Assembly (NCBI GenBank): GCA_013214025.1
Contig: JABSRN010000067.1
Span: 28,489 to 92,488 of the forward strand
Origin: Polyangiaceae bacterium
GTDB lineage: Bacteria > Myxococcota_A > Polyangia > Polyangiales > Polyangiaceae
Direction of reading: 5' to 3'
DNA length: 64,000 bases
Position numbers and translations under genes: made by a program. Shown here piece after piece: positions 27,364-35,459 of this stretch; within the stretch, counting starts at the first letter, position 1; each line of letters opens with the position of its first letter. The notes beneath the pieces are model-generated. The model saw only the letters and a list, made by a program, of their open reading frames with translations. It was not told where the DNA came from and did no database searches.

Positions 27364-27432
27364 TGGGATCTCCTCGAGCGAGCTCGCGCTCTCGAGAGAA
27401 AGTTCCTCGAACGATATTGTTCGAGCGTTGCA

Positions 27433-27590
27433 ACCCGGGTCATCCGACTCCCCTCGTGCTCCCTAGAACATTGATAGTTCTGTAGAACCCGAAGGTTACG
27501 GCGGCGGCTCCGCGCCGGACTCTCACCGGCTTCCCACTAGTGCCAAAGCACCACCCCGTGCTCACGGGGACATCACAACGCCGGGACTCA
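27433..27590 (-). promoter_or_regulatory. Cobalamin riboswitch controlling the minus-strand uptake operon
   Basis: On the minus strand the core reads GGGAAGCCGGTGAGAGTCC, then GCCGCCGTAACC, and ends with GAGTCGGATGACC. These are the conserved P3-P6 core and 3' box of the AdoCbl riboswitch family, with small departures (GCCGCCGT instead of GCCACTGT). The flanking paired arms CCCCGTGAGCACGGGG form an accessory hairpin. The 3' end is about 70 bases from the first gene's start. The exact 5' boundary is estimated. Confidence 0.8.
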
Positions 27591-27679
27591 ATCACAAGCG
27601 CCCCCTGCTTGGCAAGCTGCTCGGATTGACACCTCAGTGAAAGGGGCGTTAAGAATTCAGCTAATTACATAGTTATTTC

Positions 27680-27825
27680 AACGTCACGGGTGCCCGCGCT
27701 GGGCATAACAGGGAAGTTCGGTGAAATGCCGACGCGGTTCCCGCCACTGTAAGGGGTCAACACCCCGAGCCAGGATACCTACCCGAGACAAACCAACAGC
27801 ATTGCGTGGACACAGAGCTGTTGGT
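27680..27825 (+). promoter_or_regulatory. Second, divergent cobalamin riboswitch
   Basis: On the plus strand: GTCACGGGTGCCCG at the 5' side, GGGAAGTTCGGTGAAATGCC in the core, the exact CCGCCACTGT box at 27741-27750, and GAGCCAGGATACCT at 27767-27780. All are in the order and spacing of cobalamin riboswitches. A 9-bp hairpin ACCAACAGC (27792-27800)/GCTGTTGGT (27817-27825) follows in the place of the P13 stem. A short T6 run (27866-27871) before the gene could be an expression-platform terminator with weak pairing upstream. Confidence 0.88.
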
Positions 27826-27898
27826 CGAGAGCTCTCGCTCTACCCGACGTCCTCACGACCTTGGGTTTTTTCGTTTGTTCAGTTCAGAAAGCTAGCTC

Positions 27899-28558
27899 AT
27901 GCGTACTTCATCTATCCTTTTATCCGCCCTCGCTATCAGTGCTCTCTCCCTCGTCGCCTGCGAGGACGACAAGAAAACGACCGGCCGCACCGATTCCGGC
28001 TCCAACAACGGCACGACAGATTCCGGCAGCGGCGACTCGACCGCCAGCGACTCCAACTCCAGCGTCACGACTACCCCCTGTACCATCACCGCCCGCGCCG
28101 GCGCCGATGCATCCCAGATGCCCCCGGGCAGGATGACCGATGAATGGGGCACCAGTTGGACGATTACCGGCGATACCATCACCACCGGATCCGAGGACTG
28201 GGGATACACGATCTACATCGTAGATGTTATCGACGCGACCACCTTGACGGTCATCGCTCAAACCGCCTGCGACTCAACCTACAACCCGGGCGACTGGGCT
28301 GTATTCGAATTCGAGATGGAGGGCGGGGACTTGTACACTTGCCAGAGCACGTACAACGCCAAGAGTGCCGAGGAAGCGGCGACCGCCGAACGCGCCAACA
28401 AGGCCGACCTGCTGGTAGCAGGCTGCAACGGCTCGCCTTGGACTAATATGGGCCCGCCGAACTCGGCTGAGGCCGGAGCCGGAACTGACAGCGGCAGCGC
28501 GGTCGACAGCGGTAACACCGATAGCGGCAACCCGGTCGATAGCGGCGACGCCGGCTGA
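27899..28558 (+). CDS. Cobalamin-riboswitch-controlled lipoprotein
   Basis: 219 residues. The signal peptide ends in LSLVAC (Cys21) followed by EDDKK. An acidic Ser/Asp/Thr linker (residues 25-60) leads to a compact domain (about 65-185) with four Cys (TTPCTI, TACDST, YTCQST, VAGCNG). A tail of TDSG/VDSG repeats closes the protein. I do not recognise the domain. Its position behind a cobalamin riboswitch predicts expression when B12 is scarce, so a surface role in corrinoid capture is plausible. A terminator follows 25 bases after the stop, making it a single-gene unit. Confidence 0.7.
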   Translation: MRTSSILLSALAISALSLVACEDDKKTTGRTDSGSNNGTTDSGSGDSTASDSNSSVTTTPCTITARAGADASQMPPGRMTDEWGTSWTITGDTITTGSEDWGYTIYIVDVIDATTLTVIAQTACDSTYNPGDWAVFEFEMEGGDLYTCQSTYNAKSAEEAATAERANKADLLVAGCNGSPWTNMGPPNSAEAGAGTDSGSAVDSGNTDSGNPVDSGDAG

Positions 28559-28582
28559 GCCACTTCGCTCAACACGCCAAGG

Positions 28583-28609
28583 CCCCGGGGTGTAGCGCCT
28601 CGGGGTTTT
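28583..28609 (+). terminator. Rho-independent terminator
   Basis: Stem CCCCGGGG (28583-28590)/CCTCGGGG (28598-28605), eight pairs with one G-U, followed by TTTT. It ends the single-gene transcript behind the plus-strand riboswitch. Confidence 0.75.
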
Positions 28610-28626
28610 CGCGTTTGGAGTCGAGG

Positions 28627-30027
28627 TCACTCGCCGAAGGAAACGCGGCCGGCTACCATTGTCATGCGAATATCGCCAGAGTCGAGAGTGTCGCGAACCT
28701 TCGCCCACGGCTTCGTCATCAAGCAGAGATCGGCGGCTACCCCGACTTGAACGCGTCGTGGGATGCCGCCGGGGCACGCCGGTGGCGTCGTAAATAGCGC
28801 CAGCGCCTGCTCTGGCGACAGTGCTTCCTTAGCACCGATGCATTGGCCCTTCGCTGTTTTTCGGTCCACCGCGGCCTGCATGCACACCCAGGGATCCGCA
28901 TCTCCGAATGGGGCATCGGTGCCGCCGCCGAGATGCACTCCCGCCTCCAACCAGCCTTGGCAGCGATACAACCACGGTTGATCCGCCGGGCTCACGTCCT
29001 CCAGGTATTGATCGCCGCGCTGACGAATGAACTGCGGCTGGGTCACGATAGTGAGCGGAGACGCCGCCACGAGCTTCAGCGCATCCGGAGGCGCCACGGC
29101 TGCGTGTTCCAGGCGATCACCGCGTATCACACCGGCGGCTGCAAACGCCGCTGTGGCGAACACCAGCTCCGTGCGGGTCACGCAATGAATCGCCACCTGC
29201 CGGCGATCCTTGTGCACCGTGCGTATGGTCGCCGTGAGTTCATCGAGACTCGGCAGGCGGTCTTCGTCCAATAGCAATTTCACGGCGCCCAGCACGACAA
29301 ATGGCGGAACCGGGATCCTCGATCCCAGCTCCGCTACCCCCATGGCCACCAGTCGTTGCGGCAAAGCCCCGCTCGCCATCTCGGAACTGAAGAGCTGGAG
29401 CTCCCGCAAGGCGTTGTGCGGCGTGGTATCGGTCACGCCCGTGACGCCGTAGCTCGACAGCTGTCTCCCCACATCGCTAAGACTCACTTCGACTTTGGGC
29501 CACCCCAGTTGACTGCGCAGCCAATCGTCGCTACGAAATATTCTGCCGCTGACTCGACCGTTGATTCGCTCAAGCCCCGGTAGATCACCCTGCCCATCCA
29601 GCGCCAGGACTTCGAGGGCCAAGCTATTGAGCATCCATAGGGCTCCGCTCCGGTGCTGCAATCGCAGTGGGGCGTGGGAACAAATCGCGTCGAGACGATC
29701 GCGATCGAGCGGACCGGCAACCGACTCATGATACTGCACGCCGCGAATCCAGCCGCTCGCCCCCGGAGTCGCCATTCCGAGAGCGTTGGCCAGGTCCGCT
29801 TCATCGGCGAGCCGCTCAGGTCCACACGCCACCGAATTCCTAGCCGCAGCCAGGGCCATCAAGTGGATGTGATGGTCGTGCAAGCCCACAATCAACGCGC
29901 CACCGTCTGCCTCGAGCACTGTCTCATTCGGCGCAGCACTCAGGGACGTATCCAGCTCGGTAATCACGCCATTGGCGATGCGCAGATCTTGACGTTCGCG
30001 CGCCACTTCCGCGTTTCGAATCAACAT
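28627..30027 (-). CDS. Amidohydrolase (YtcJ-like, Amidohydro_3)
   Basis: 466 residues from ATG 30027. Longer in-frame starts would overlap the upstream CDS; GAAGG precedes this ATG and the upstream stop is 19 bases away. The N-terminal small beta domain (LIRNAEVARERQDLRIANGVI) precedes the metal-site motif GLHDHHIHL (HxH). Later signatures are VAIHCVTRTEL, DRLEHAAVAPPDAL and LGGGTDAPFGDADPW with the strand-8 Asp. YtcJ-like enzymes hydrolyse amide or ester bonds with zinc; no substrate is known for most. It is co-transcribed with the CaiB-type gene. Confidence 0.8.
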   Translation of the reverse strand: MLIRNAEVARERQDLRIANGVITELDTSLSAAPNETVLEADGGALIVGLHDHHIHLMALAAARNSVACGPERLADEADLANALGMATPGASGWIRGVQYHESVAGPLDRDRLDAICSHAPLRLQHRSGALWMLNSLALEVLALDGQGDLPGLERINGRVSGRIFRSDDWLRSQLGWPKVEVSLSDVGRQLSSYGVTGVTDTTPHNALRELQLFSSEMASGALPQRLVAMGVAELGSRIPVPPFVVLGAVKLLLDEDRLPSLDELTATIRTVHKDRRQVAIHCVTRTELVFATAAFAAAGVIRGDRLEHAAVAPPDALKLVAASPLTIVTQPQFIRQRGDQYLEDVSPADQPWLYRCQGWLEAGVHLGGGTDAPFGDADPWVCMQAAVDRKTAKGQCIGAKEALSPEQALALFTTPPACPGGIPRRVQVGVAADLCLMTKPWAKVRDTLDSGDIRMTMVAGRVSFGE

Positions 30028-30046
30028 GCCGCGCAACCTTCGCAAC

Positions 30047-31546
30047 TCATGACGCGGCAATCCCGAACTCGCGTAACACCGCTGCGGTGTCGGCGCCCAA
30101 GGCGGCAGCCGTTGGCATGCCCTCGCGGCTTTTCGGCTCACTCACCGAATAACCAGTGCCATCCACGACGACGCAGTCACTGGTAGGATCTGACTCGAGC
30201 TCAATGGTGAGAACGCGCGCCGGCTCCAGAGAGGCCGCGTAACCCGCCACACCAGCCAGGGATAAATCCACCAGCACGCCGCCGCCAGCGCGCCACGATG
30301 CCAGCGCAGCCACTGCGGCATGAAGCCCCGTTAGTGGATCGGCGATAGCATCGCCGCAAAACCGCGAGCCTTCAGCGGACTCCGTGTACAGCCCGGCGCT
30401 CACAGCGGCGTCATCTCCAAATGCCACCCACTCGCCCTCGGGCATGGCCCTGCCGTAACCCGTAATGCTAATCCAACTGAGCCCCTTTGTGTCCCGCACC
30501 AAGTCTTCAGCCACGATCCCCAACTGACGCAAAGCGCGGGGACGGGAACTTTCAATCACGATGTCGGCTTGTTTGATTAGGTCGGTGAGCGTCGCCACGC
30601 CGTGTTCCGTCCCAAGATCGACGGCACAACTGCGTTTGCCCCCGTTCAGAAGACGAAAAAATCCAGCGTCGCCTAGCCGCGCGCCATCGGGGCGGGATTC
30701 ACTTTCCACTTTGATCACTCGGGCGCCATGACTGAGAAGCAATTGCGCCGCCAAAGGGCCGGCCCAAAGAGCGCTCAAGTCGAGTACGACCGGTCTCGCC
30801 AACGCGATAGAGTCGCCCGAGACCCTATCCGCAGCGGATCGCCAACGCTCGATTTGACACCACTCGGTCACAGTCTCGCGAGACTTTGCCTGGGACACCG
30901 CCATGCCCATCAGGCGGGCTCGTGAAACCAACGCGTCGCAACTCTGATGTCGAAGTTGCGACGCTAGGGAGGCCCACGCCGAATCATCCTTTTCATCTGC
31001 CTTGGAGAGTTCAGCGGCAGCCAACGTGCTGTCCTTAGCTTCCAACCAAGCGGGCACTAGCTCCCAGTCAGAATGCCGCGGCAGATTCACGGCGAGTTCG
31101 CCGTCGCTCAGCTTCATCAGCCGGGCGGACCCCGACACCGAAACTCGCCCGCGCCTGGAGTATCGATAGTGAGCAGCGCGCTCGCCGAGCAACGCGGGAC
31201 CGTCTAAGTCGGCCGGCGCTCCAGCCAAAGCGCTCAGCGCCCATGCCGCCCCAGACATGGCGCTCGCCACGGGAGCGGGGGGCAAGTCAGGCAGTTCCGC
31301 TTGCCCGCTCAGCGCCATCGCGCCGGATGAAGCCCAGAGCGATGTGTCGCTATCTCCGGGATCTAGCTCTACATTTGTCCAGTCAACGGTCGCCCCCAAC
31401 TGGGACAGCACACGATCGGCGTGCAGCTGTGCCGGCGCGGTGCGCGGCAGGCATCGGCCCTCCCCCGCGCAATAGCGAAGGGCTGACAATATCTCGCCGT
31501 CAGCGCTCATTTGCCTGGCCTGAGCATGTACGAAACATAGCCCCAT
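30047..31546 (-). CDS. CaiB/BaiF-type CoA transferase with rearranged halves
   Basis: 499 residues; GAGG lies five bases before ATG 31546. The usual family N-terminus (LDLSALWAGPLAAQLLLSHG then ARVIKVE) does not appear until about residue 254, and is followed by FRLLNGGKRSCAVDLG, IVIESSRPRALRQLGI and SWISITGYG. The first 220 residues resemble a later part of the fold (ASAMSGAAWALSALAG; DGELAVNLPRHSDWELVPAWL). Both halves look like partial CoA-transferase III domains, so this is a condensed tandem or permuted form. It would move CoA between acyl groups, and such enzymes often accompany steroid or fatty-acid catabolism. Confidence 0.7.
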   Translation of the reverse strand: MGLCFVHAQARQMSADGEILSALRYCAGEGRCLPRTAPAQLHADRVLSQLGATVDWTNVELDPGDSDTSLWASSGAMALSGQAELPDLPPAPVASAMSGAAWALSALAGAPADLDGPALLGERAAHYRYSRRGRVSVSGSARLMKLSDGELAVNLPRHSDWELVPAWLEAKDSTLAAAELSKADEKDDSAWASLASQLRHQSCDALVSRARLMGMAVSQAKSRETVTEWCQIERWRSAADRVSGDSIALARPVVLDLSALWAGPLAAQLLLSHGARVIKVESESRPDGARLGDAGFFRLLNGGKRSCAVDLGTEHGVATLTDLIKQADIVIESSRPRALRQLGIVAEDLVRDTKGLSWISITGYGRAMPEGEWVAFGDDAAVSAGLYTESAEGSRFCGDAIADPLTGLHAAVAALASWRAGGGVLVDLSLAGVAGYAASLEPARVLTIELESDPTSDCVVVDGTGYSVSEPKSREGMPTAAALGADTAAVLREFGIAAS

Positions 31547-31683
31547 CGGGGCCTCGAATCACGCTCCACTGACAGCGGTCCCAGAAGGGCTCAGATTGTC
31601 CGATAGCTGTGTGACTGCCGCACCCCATCGGGTATAAGGCCGACCTCATTCGCAGTCCCCTCTGCACACAAGGAAGAACAGAA

Positions 31684-31992
31684 ATGGCTCAGCTGAAAGC
31701 AGGAACCAGGCTCAAGAGTTCGGTCTGCGCGACCGAGGTGATGGTGATCGCCGCCCCCGACAACGAAGTGGCCGTGACCTGCGGCGGAGCCGCCATGGTG
31801 GGCATGAAGGACGACCCGATCAGCGGCGCGACCCTCGAAGCGGGCGGCGAGCCCCCGAAAATGGGCAAGCGCTACGTGAACGAAGAGGGCTCCCTAGAAT
31901 TGCTCTGCACCAAACCCGGCGAAGGCTCGCTTGCGGTCGGTGGTACGGCCATGGCCATCAAGGGCGCCAAGCCCCTCCCCGCTTCCGACTGA
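31684..31992 (+). CDS. Small conserved-type protein next to a CoA ligase
   Basis: 102 residues with AAGGA ahead of the ATG. The sequence is beta-rich, with VMVIAAPDNEVAVTCGGAAMV, GKRYVNEEGSLELLCTKPGEG and AVGGTAMAIKGAKPLP, two Cys in the body and no signal peptide. I recall similar small proteins lying beside acyl-CoA synthetases in actinobacterial catabolic clusters, but I cannot name a function. It is eleven bases ahead of the CoA ligase gene, hence co-transcribed. A role as an accessory or scaffold for that enzyme is guesswork. Confidence 0.65.
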   Translation: MAQLKAGTRLKSSVCATEVMVIAAPDNEVAVTCGGAAMVGMKDDPISGATLEAGGEPPKMGKRYVNEEGSLELLCTKPGEGSLAVGGTAMAIKGAKPLPASD

Positions 31993-32002
31993 GGACTGAA
32001 CC

Positions 32003-33502
32003 ATGAACGTGATGATGCTGCTGGAGATGGCGGCCACGACCTTCGAGGACCGAGTCGCTATCAAAAACGGCAAGGAAACGCTGACCTACGGCGAGCTCTT
32101 TGCCGCCGCGGGAGCTGCCGCCGAAAAGATCAAGGCGAGCGACGCTCGACGATTGGCAGTGCTCGACGTGAGCACCCTGGCCATTCCCATCGGGCTTTTC
32201 GCAGCGGGCTGTGCCGGCGTGCCCTTTGTACCGCTTAACTACCGACTCACCAAAGAGGAAGTCGAAAAGCTCATCGCGCGGATCACTCCTGCGTACCTCA
32301 TCACCGATGCGGCCCGTACGGACGAGCTAGCCAAACTCGACGGCACCCAGGTCATAGCGACCGGAGATTTCGTGAAAGCCGCCCGGGAGGGCAAGGCGGA
32401 GACCTCCTGGCCGATGGACCCCGAGGACGTCGCCGTATTGCTCTTCACCAGCGGTACCACTGGAGCGCCCAAGGCCGCCGTGCTGCGCCAAAAACACCTC
32501 GTCAGCTACATCCTCGGCTCGGTCGAGTTCGCTGGCGCCGGCGAAGACGACTCCACCCTAGTGTGTGTGCCGCCCTATCACGTGGCGGGCATGGCCGCGA
32601 TTCTCAGCTCGGTCTACGCTGGGCGGCGCATCATCCAGCTGGCGAATTTCAAGGCCGACGAATGGATCCGTCTGGTCCGCGAAGAAAAGGTCACCAACGC
32701 ATTCGTGGTCCCCACCATGCTCACGCGAGTCATCGAAGCCCTCGAAGGTGAAGACTCCGCCAACATGCCGTCTCTCCGCGCCATCTCCTACGGCGGCGGC
32801 AAGATGCCCCTCAGCGTGATCACCAAGGCCATGAAACTCTTTCCGGAGACGGACTTTACGAATGCCTACGGACTGACAGAAACCAGCAGCACCATCGCCG
32901 TGCTGGGCCCCGACGACCATCGGGAAGCCGCCTCCAGTGATGACCCGAAAATTCAGCGACGCCTCGTCAGCGTCGGAAGACCGCTTCCGACCCTGGAGCT
33001 CGAAATCCGAGACGACGAGGGCAAAGTTCTCGGCGCTGGGCAACGCGGTGAAATTTACGTGCGCGGCGAGCAAGTCTCCGGCGAGTACGAAGGCAAGGGC
33101 AGCCTGCTCGACAAGGAGGGCTGGTTCCCCACCCGCGATGCCGGATCCATCGATGAGGGCGGCTATCTCTTCATCGAGGGTCGCGCCGACGATGTGATCG
33201 TCCGTGGTGGCGAAAACATGTCCCCGGGCGAGATCGAAGACGTGATGCTCGAACACGAAGCTGTCGCCGATGCCGCAGTGGTCGGCATCCCCGACGAACA
33301 GTGGGGCGAAGCCGTCGCCGCCGCTGTCGTGCTCAAAGAAGGGCAATCCGTCAGCGTCGAAGCCCTGCAAGCTTTCGTGAAGGAACATCTCCGGTCCTCG
33401 CGTGTGCCCCAAGTCATCAAGTTCAACAAGGAACTGCCCTACAACGAGACGGGCAAGCTGCTCCGTCGCGTCGTCAAAGCCGAGCTCTCCGGCAAGGCCT
33501 GA
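32003..33502 (+). CDS. Acyl-CoA ligase (AMP-binding)
   Basis: 499 residues of the adenylate-forming superfamily. The P-loop LLFTSGTTGAPKAAVL is near residue 147, NAYGLTETSS near 287, and the GWFPTRDAGSIDEGGYLFIEG plus DDVIVRGGENMSPGEIE hinge near 372-412. The C-terminal Lys motif is YNETGKLLRR. It converts a carboxylic acid to its CoA ester. It differs clearly from the two ligases at 8224 and 14230, so three distinct acids or intermediates may be activated by this locus. It follows the small protein by 10 bases and precedes the crotonase gene by 6. Confidence 0.87.
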   Translation: MNVMMLLEMAATTFEDRVAIKNGKETLTYGELFAAAGAAAEKIKASDARRLAVLDVSTLAIPIGLFAAGCAGVPFVPLNYRLTKEEVEKLIARITPAYLITDAARTDELAKLDGTQVIATGDFVKAAREGKAETSWPMDPEDVAVLLFTSGTTGAPKAAVLRQKHLVSYILGSVEFAGAGEDDSTLVCVPPYHVAGMAAILSSVYAGRRIIQLANFKADEWIRLVREEKVTNAFVVPTMLTRVIEALEGEDSANMPSLRAISYGGGKMPLSVITKAMKLFPETDFTNAYGLTETSSTIAVLGPDDHREAASSDDPKIQRRLVSVGRPLPTLELEIRDDEGKVLGAGQRGEIYVRGEQVSGEYEGKGSLLDKEGWFPTRDAGSIDEGGYLFIEGRADDVIVRGGENMSPGEIEDVMLEHEAVADAAVVGIPDEQWGEAVAAAVVLKEGQSVSVEALQAFVKEHLRSSRVPQVIKFNKELPYNETGKLLRRVVKAELSGKA

Positions 33503-33508
33503 TCGCTG

Positions 33509-34534
33509 GTGGCGTCCGTTGCCCGCTTCCTTTCACTGGGTGAAGGAATCCGGCTATTGGAATCGCCAGACGCCCGCGAAGAGTTCAGTACTCTTGGCGG
33601 CACGGCCCTCTTGGTCCTGGAGGACGACGGCTCCGTACAAGAGCCAGCGTCCCGGAAGGTCAGCGAGGCACTGCGCCAGTTGCCATGTCCGACACTGCTA
33701 TGCCCGACAGAATCGCATGCAGTGTTGGAGGCGAATCGGCGCGAGTACTTTCCCCACATCGACGTAGTGCTCGACGACCGCAAGGCCCTGCCCAACATCG
33801 TCGACAACGCCGGAGCCGCCCCGCTCGCCGCTCTCACCACCGTTCAGCTACTTCGCCACAGTAGGGCTCGCAGCATTCCCGAAGGGCTCTTCGCTGAGAG
33901 TCTCGCCTACGGCATATTGCAAGCAGGACCGGAGTTCGCCAGCTGGCGAAAACGAACACCGCTAATGAACAAGGCGATTGTGAGCGACGGCCCTCCAGTA
34001 CTCGTCAGCCGTGAGCAGAGCGTGCTCCGACTGGTCTTCAATCGTCCCGAGATCCGCAACGCGTTTTCCTATGCGGCCCGGGACGCCCTCGTCGAAGCAC
34101 TGCAGCTCCCGCTGTTGGACGACAGCATCGAACGCATCGAGTTCAGCGCCGTCGGCAGTTCCTTCTGTAGCGGCGGGCACCTCGACGAATTCGGCAGCTT
34201 GAGCGATGCGGTCAGTGCGCATGCGACGCGCACCACCCGCAGTGCGGGAGCCGAGCTGAATCGCTCCCGCGAACGCGCCTTTGCCCGCGTACACGGCGCG
34301 TGCATCGGCGCGGGCGTGGAACTGCCGAGCTTTTGCGGGCATGTGACCGCTGCGAGGGAAACGTTCTTTCAGCTGCCGGAAATCGCCATGGGTCTGTGCC
34401 CAGGTGCCGGTGGCACCGCGAGCATCCCCGCGCGGATCGGTCGGGAACGCACCACCTATATGGCGCTCAGCGCCGAGCGCATCGATACCGAGCGGGCTCT
34501 CGCGTGGGGCCTGATCGACAAACTAGAAGACTGA
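33509..34534 (+). CDS. Enoyl-CoA hydratase/isomerase-family protein with extra N-terminal domain
   Basis: 341 residues from GTG 33509. The crotonase fold occupies about residues 160-340. LRLVFNRPEIRNAFS is the typical first strand, SSFCSGGHLDEFG provides the first oxyanion-hole segment, ARVHGACIGAGVELPSFCGH the second, and FFQLPEIAMGLCPGAGGTASIPARIG the acidic-residue region. The first 150 residues form a second, unrecognised domain (FSTLGGTALLVLEDD; CPTLLCPTES) that may be a degenerate crotonase half. It would hydrate or isomerise an enoyl-CoA. It follows the ligase by 6 bases and converges on the DUF2889-like gene. Confidence 0.75.
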   Translation: MASVARFLSLGEGIRLLESPDAREEFSTLGGTALLVLEDDGSVQEPASRKVSEALRQLPCPTLLCPTESHAVLEANRREYFPHIDVVLDDRKALPNIVDNAGAAPLAALTTVQLLRHSRARSIPEGLFAESLAYGILQAGPEFASWRKRTPLMNKAIVSDGPPVLVSREQSVLRLVFNRPEIRNAFSYAARDALVEALQLPLLDDSIERIEFSAVGSSFCSGGHLDEFGSLSDAVSAHATRTTRSAGAELNRSRERAFARVHGACIGAGVELPSFCGHVTAARETFFQLPEIAMGLCPGAGGTASIPARIGRERTTYMALSAERIDTERALAWGLIDKLED

Positions 34535-34545
34535 CAGTCTTCCGT

Positions 34546-35298
34546 TCAGAGGTCGCTCAATAGCTCGTCGGCGCGGTGAGTGAACTCGTGGCTGGTATTC
34601 GGCGTGCGGATTGCCTTTTGCGCGATACCTTCGGTGAAAGTGTGGCAGCTGCCGCCGATCATAGGCAGGTAAGCACTTGCGTCGCGCACCTCATCGAGGT
34701 CCATCATGCGACCACTGGAGATGATGCAGGCGCGCCGCAGAGCGATGGCGCCTACGGCGGCTTCAGCGCCCATCACGCTCTCTACCCAAGCGGGGAAGGT
34801 CGAGCGGAGGGTCTGGCCTGCGTAGAGCTCGGGCCCGACGAAATTTAGCCCATCGACTTCCCACTCCAACTTGAGCTCTCCGTTTTGCCGAAGTGTGGTC
34901 AGACCGCGACTCTTGGCGCGATCCGGAACGGCAATATCGTAAACTAAGTCCGCTGTACCCAGTGCGGTATGCGCAATTGCCAGGCAGCTCAGGTCGAACA
35001 AGTGTGTGCACTGGGACCGGCGATCGGCGCCGCCGAGTTTCAAGGTGTCAGTGACTCGCGGCGTTAACGGCATGCCAACCAGTTGATCCAACTTCGGGAT
35101 GGCATCGGGACAGGCGGACCACGGCGCGCGAATGGTTTCGGCACTGACACCGGTCACGCTGTTGCCGTCGTGACGCAGCTCCAGATGAAAACGATGAAAG
35201 TCGTCTTCCAAATCGATCACGACGAGAGCCGACTGGAATGCGAAACGAATACGCCGACGAAAAATTCCTTCGCTGTAAGGGAGCTGGGTCCGAGGCAT
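34546..35298 (-). CDS. DUF2889-like protein
   Basis: 250 residues. The N-terminal IRFAFQSALVVIDLEDDFHRFHLELRHDG, the central CTHLFDLSCLAIAHTAL and PWSACPDAIPKLDQLVG resemble the DUF2889 family, whose members occur in catabolic clusters with CoA ligases and thiolases. No catalytic motif is assigned to the family. There is no signal peptide. It lies divergent to the DUF35-thiolase operon and shares the 161-base intergenic region that contains operator site C, so the same repressor could affect both directions. Confidence 0.55.
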   Translation of the reverse strand: MPRTQLPYSEGIFRRRIRFAFQSALVVIDLEDDFHRFHLELRHDGNSVTGVSAETIRAPWSACPDAIPKLDQLVGMPLTPRVTDTLKLGGADRRSQCTHLFDLSCLAIAHTALGTADLVYDIAVPDRAKSRGLTTLRQNGELKLEWEVDGLNFVGPELYAGQTLRSTFPAWVESVMGAEAAVGAIALRRACIISSGRMMDLDEVRDASAYLPMIGGSCHTFTEGIAQKAIRTPNTSHEFTHRADELLSDL

Positions 35299-35394
35299 AG
35301 CTGAGTTCCGTTATATAGGCCGAAGTCGCCGGTTGGCCATGGGGGGCGCTAGTTCAGGGGTAATGCGTAACCCATCAGAACTACAAGGAAAACA

Positions 35395-35427
35395 GAAATG
35401 TGACGATGTGTCAGATTTGTCTGACAC
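35395..35427 (+). promoter_or_regulatory. TetR-type operator (site C) ahead of the DUF35-aldolase genes
   Basis: GAAATGTGAC-gatgt-GTCAGATTTG (35395-35419) has the same arm length and 5-base spacer as site B; the right arm is identical and the left arm matches 8 of 10. A second overlapping inverted repeat, GTGTCAGA-TTTG-TCTGACAC (35408-35427), is also perfect, so two dimers might bind. The site lies 33 bases before the chosen ATG. Confidence 0.7.
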
Positions 35428-35459
35428 AGCCGGGGACTCACTGCTACGGTCTGCCCCCT

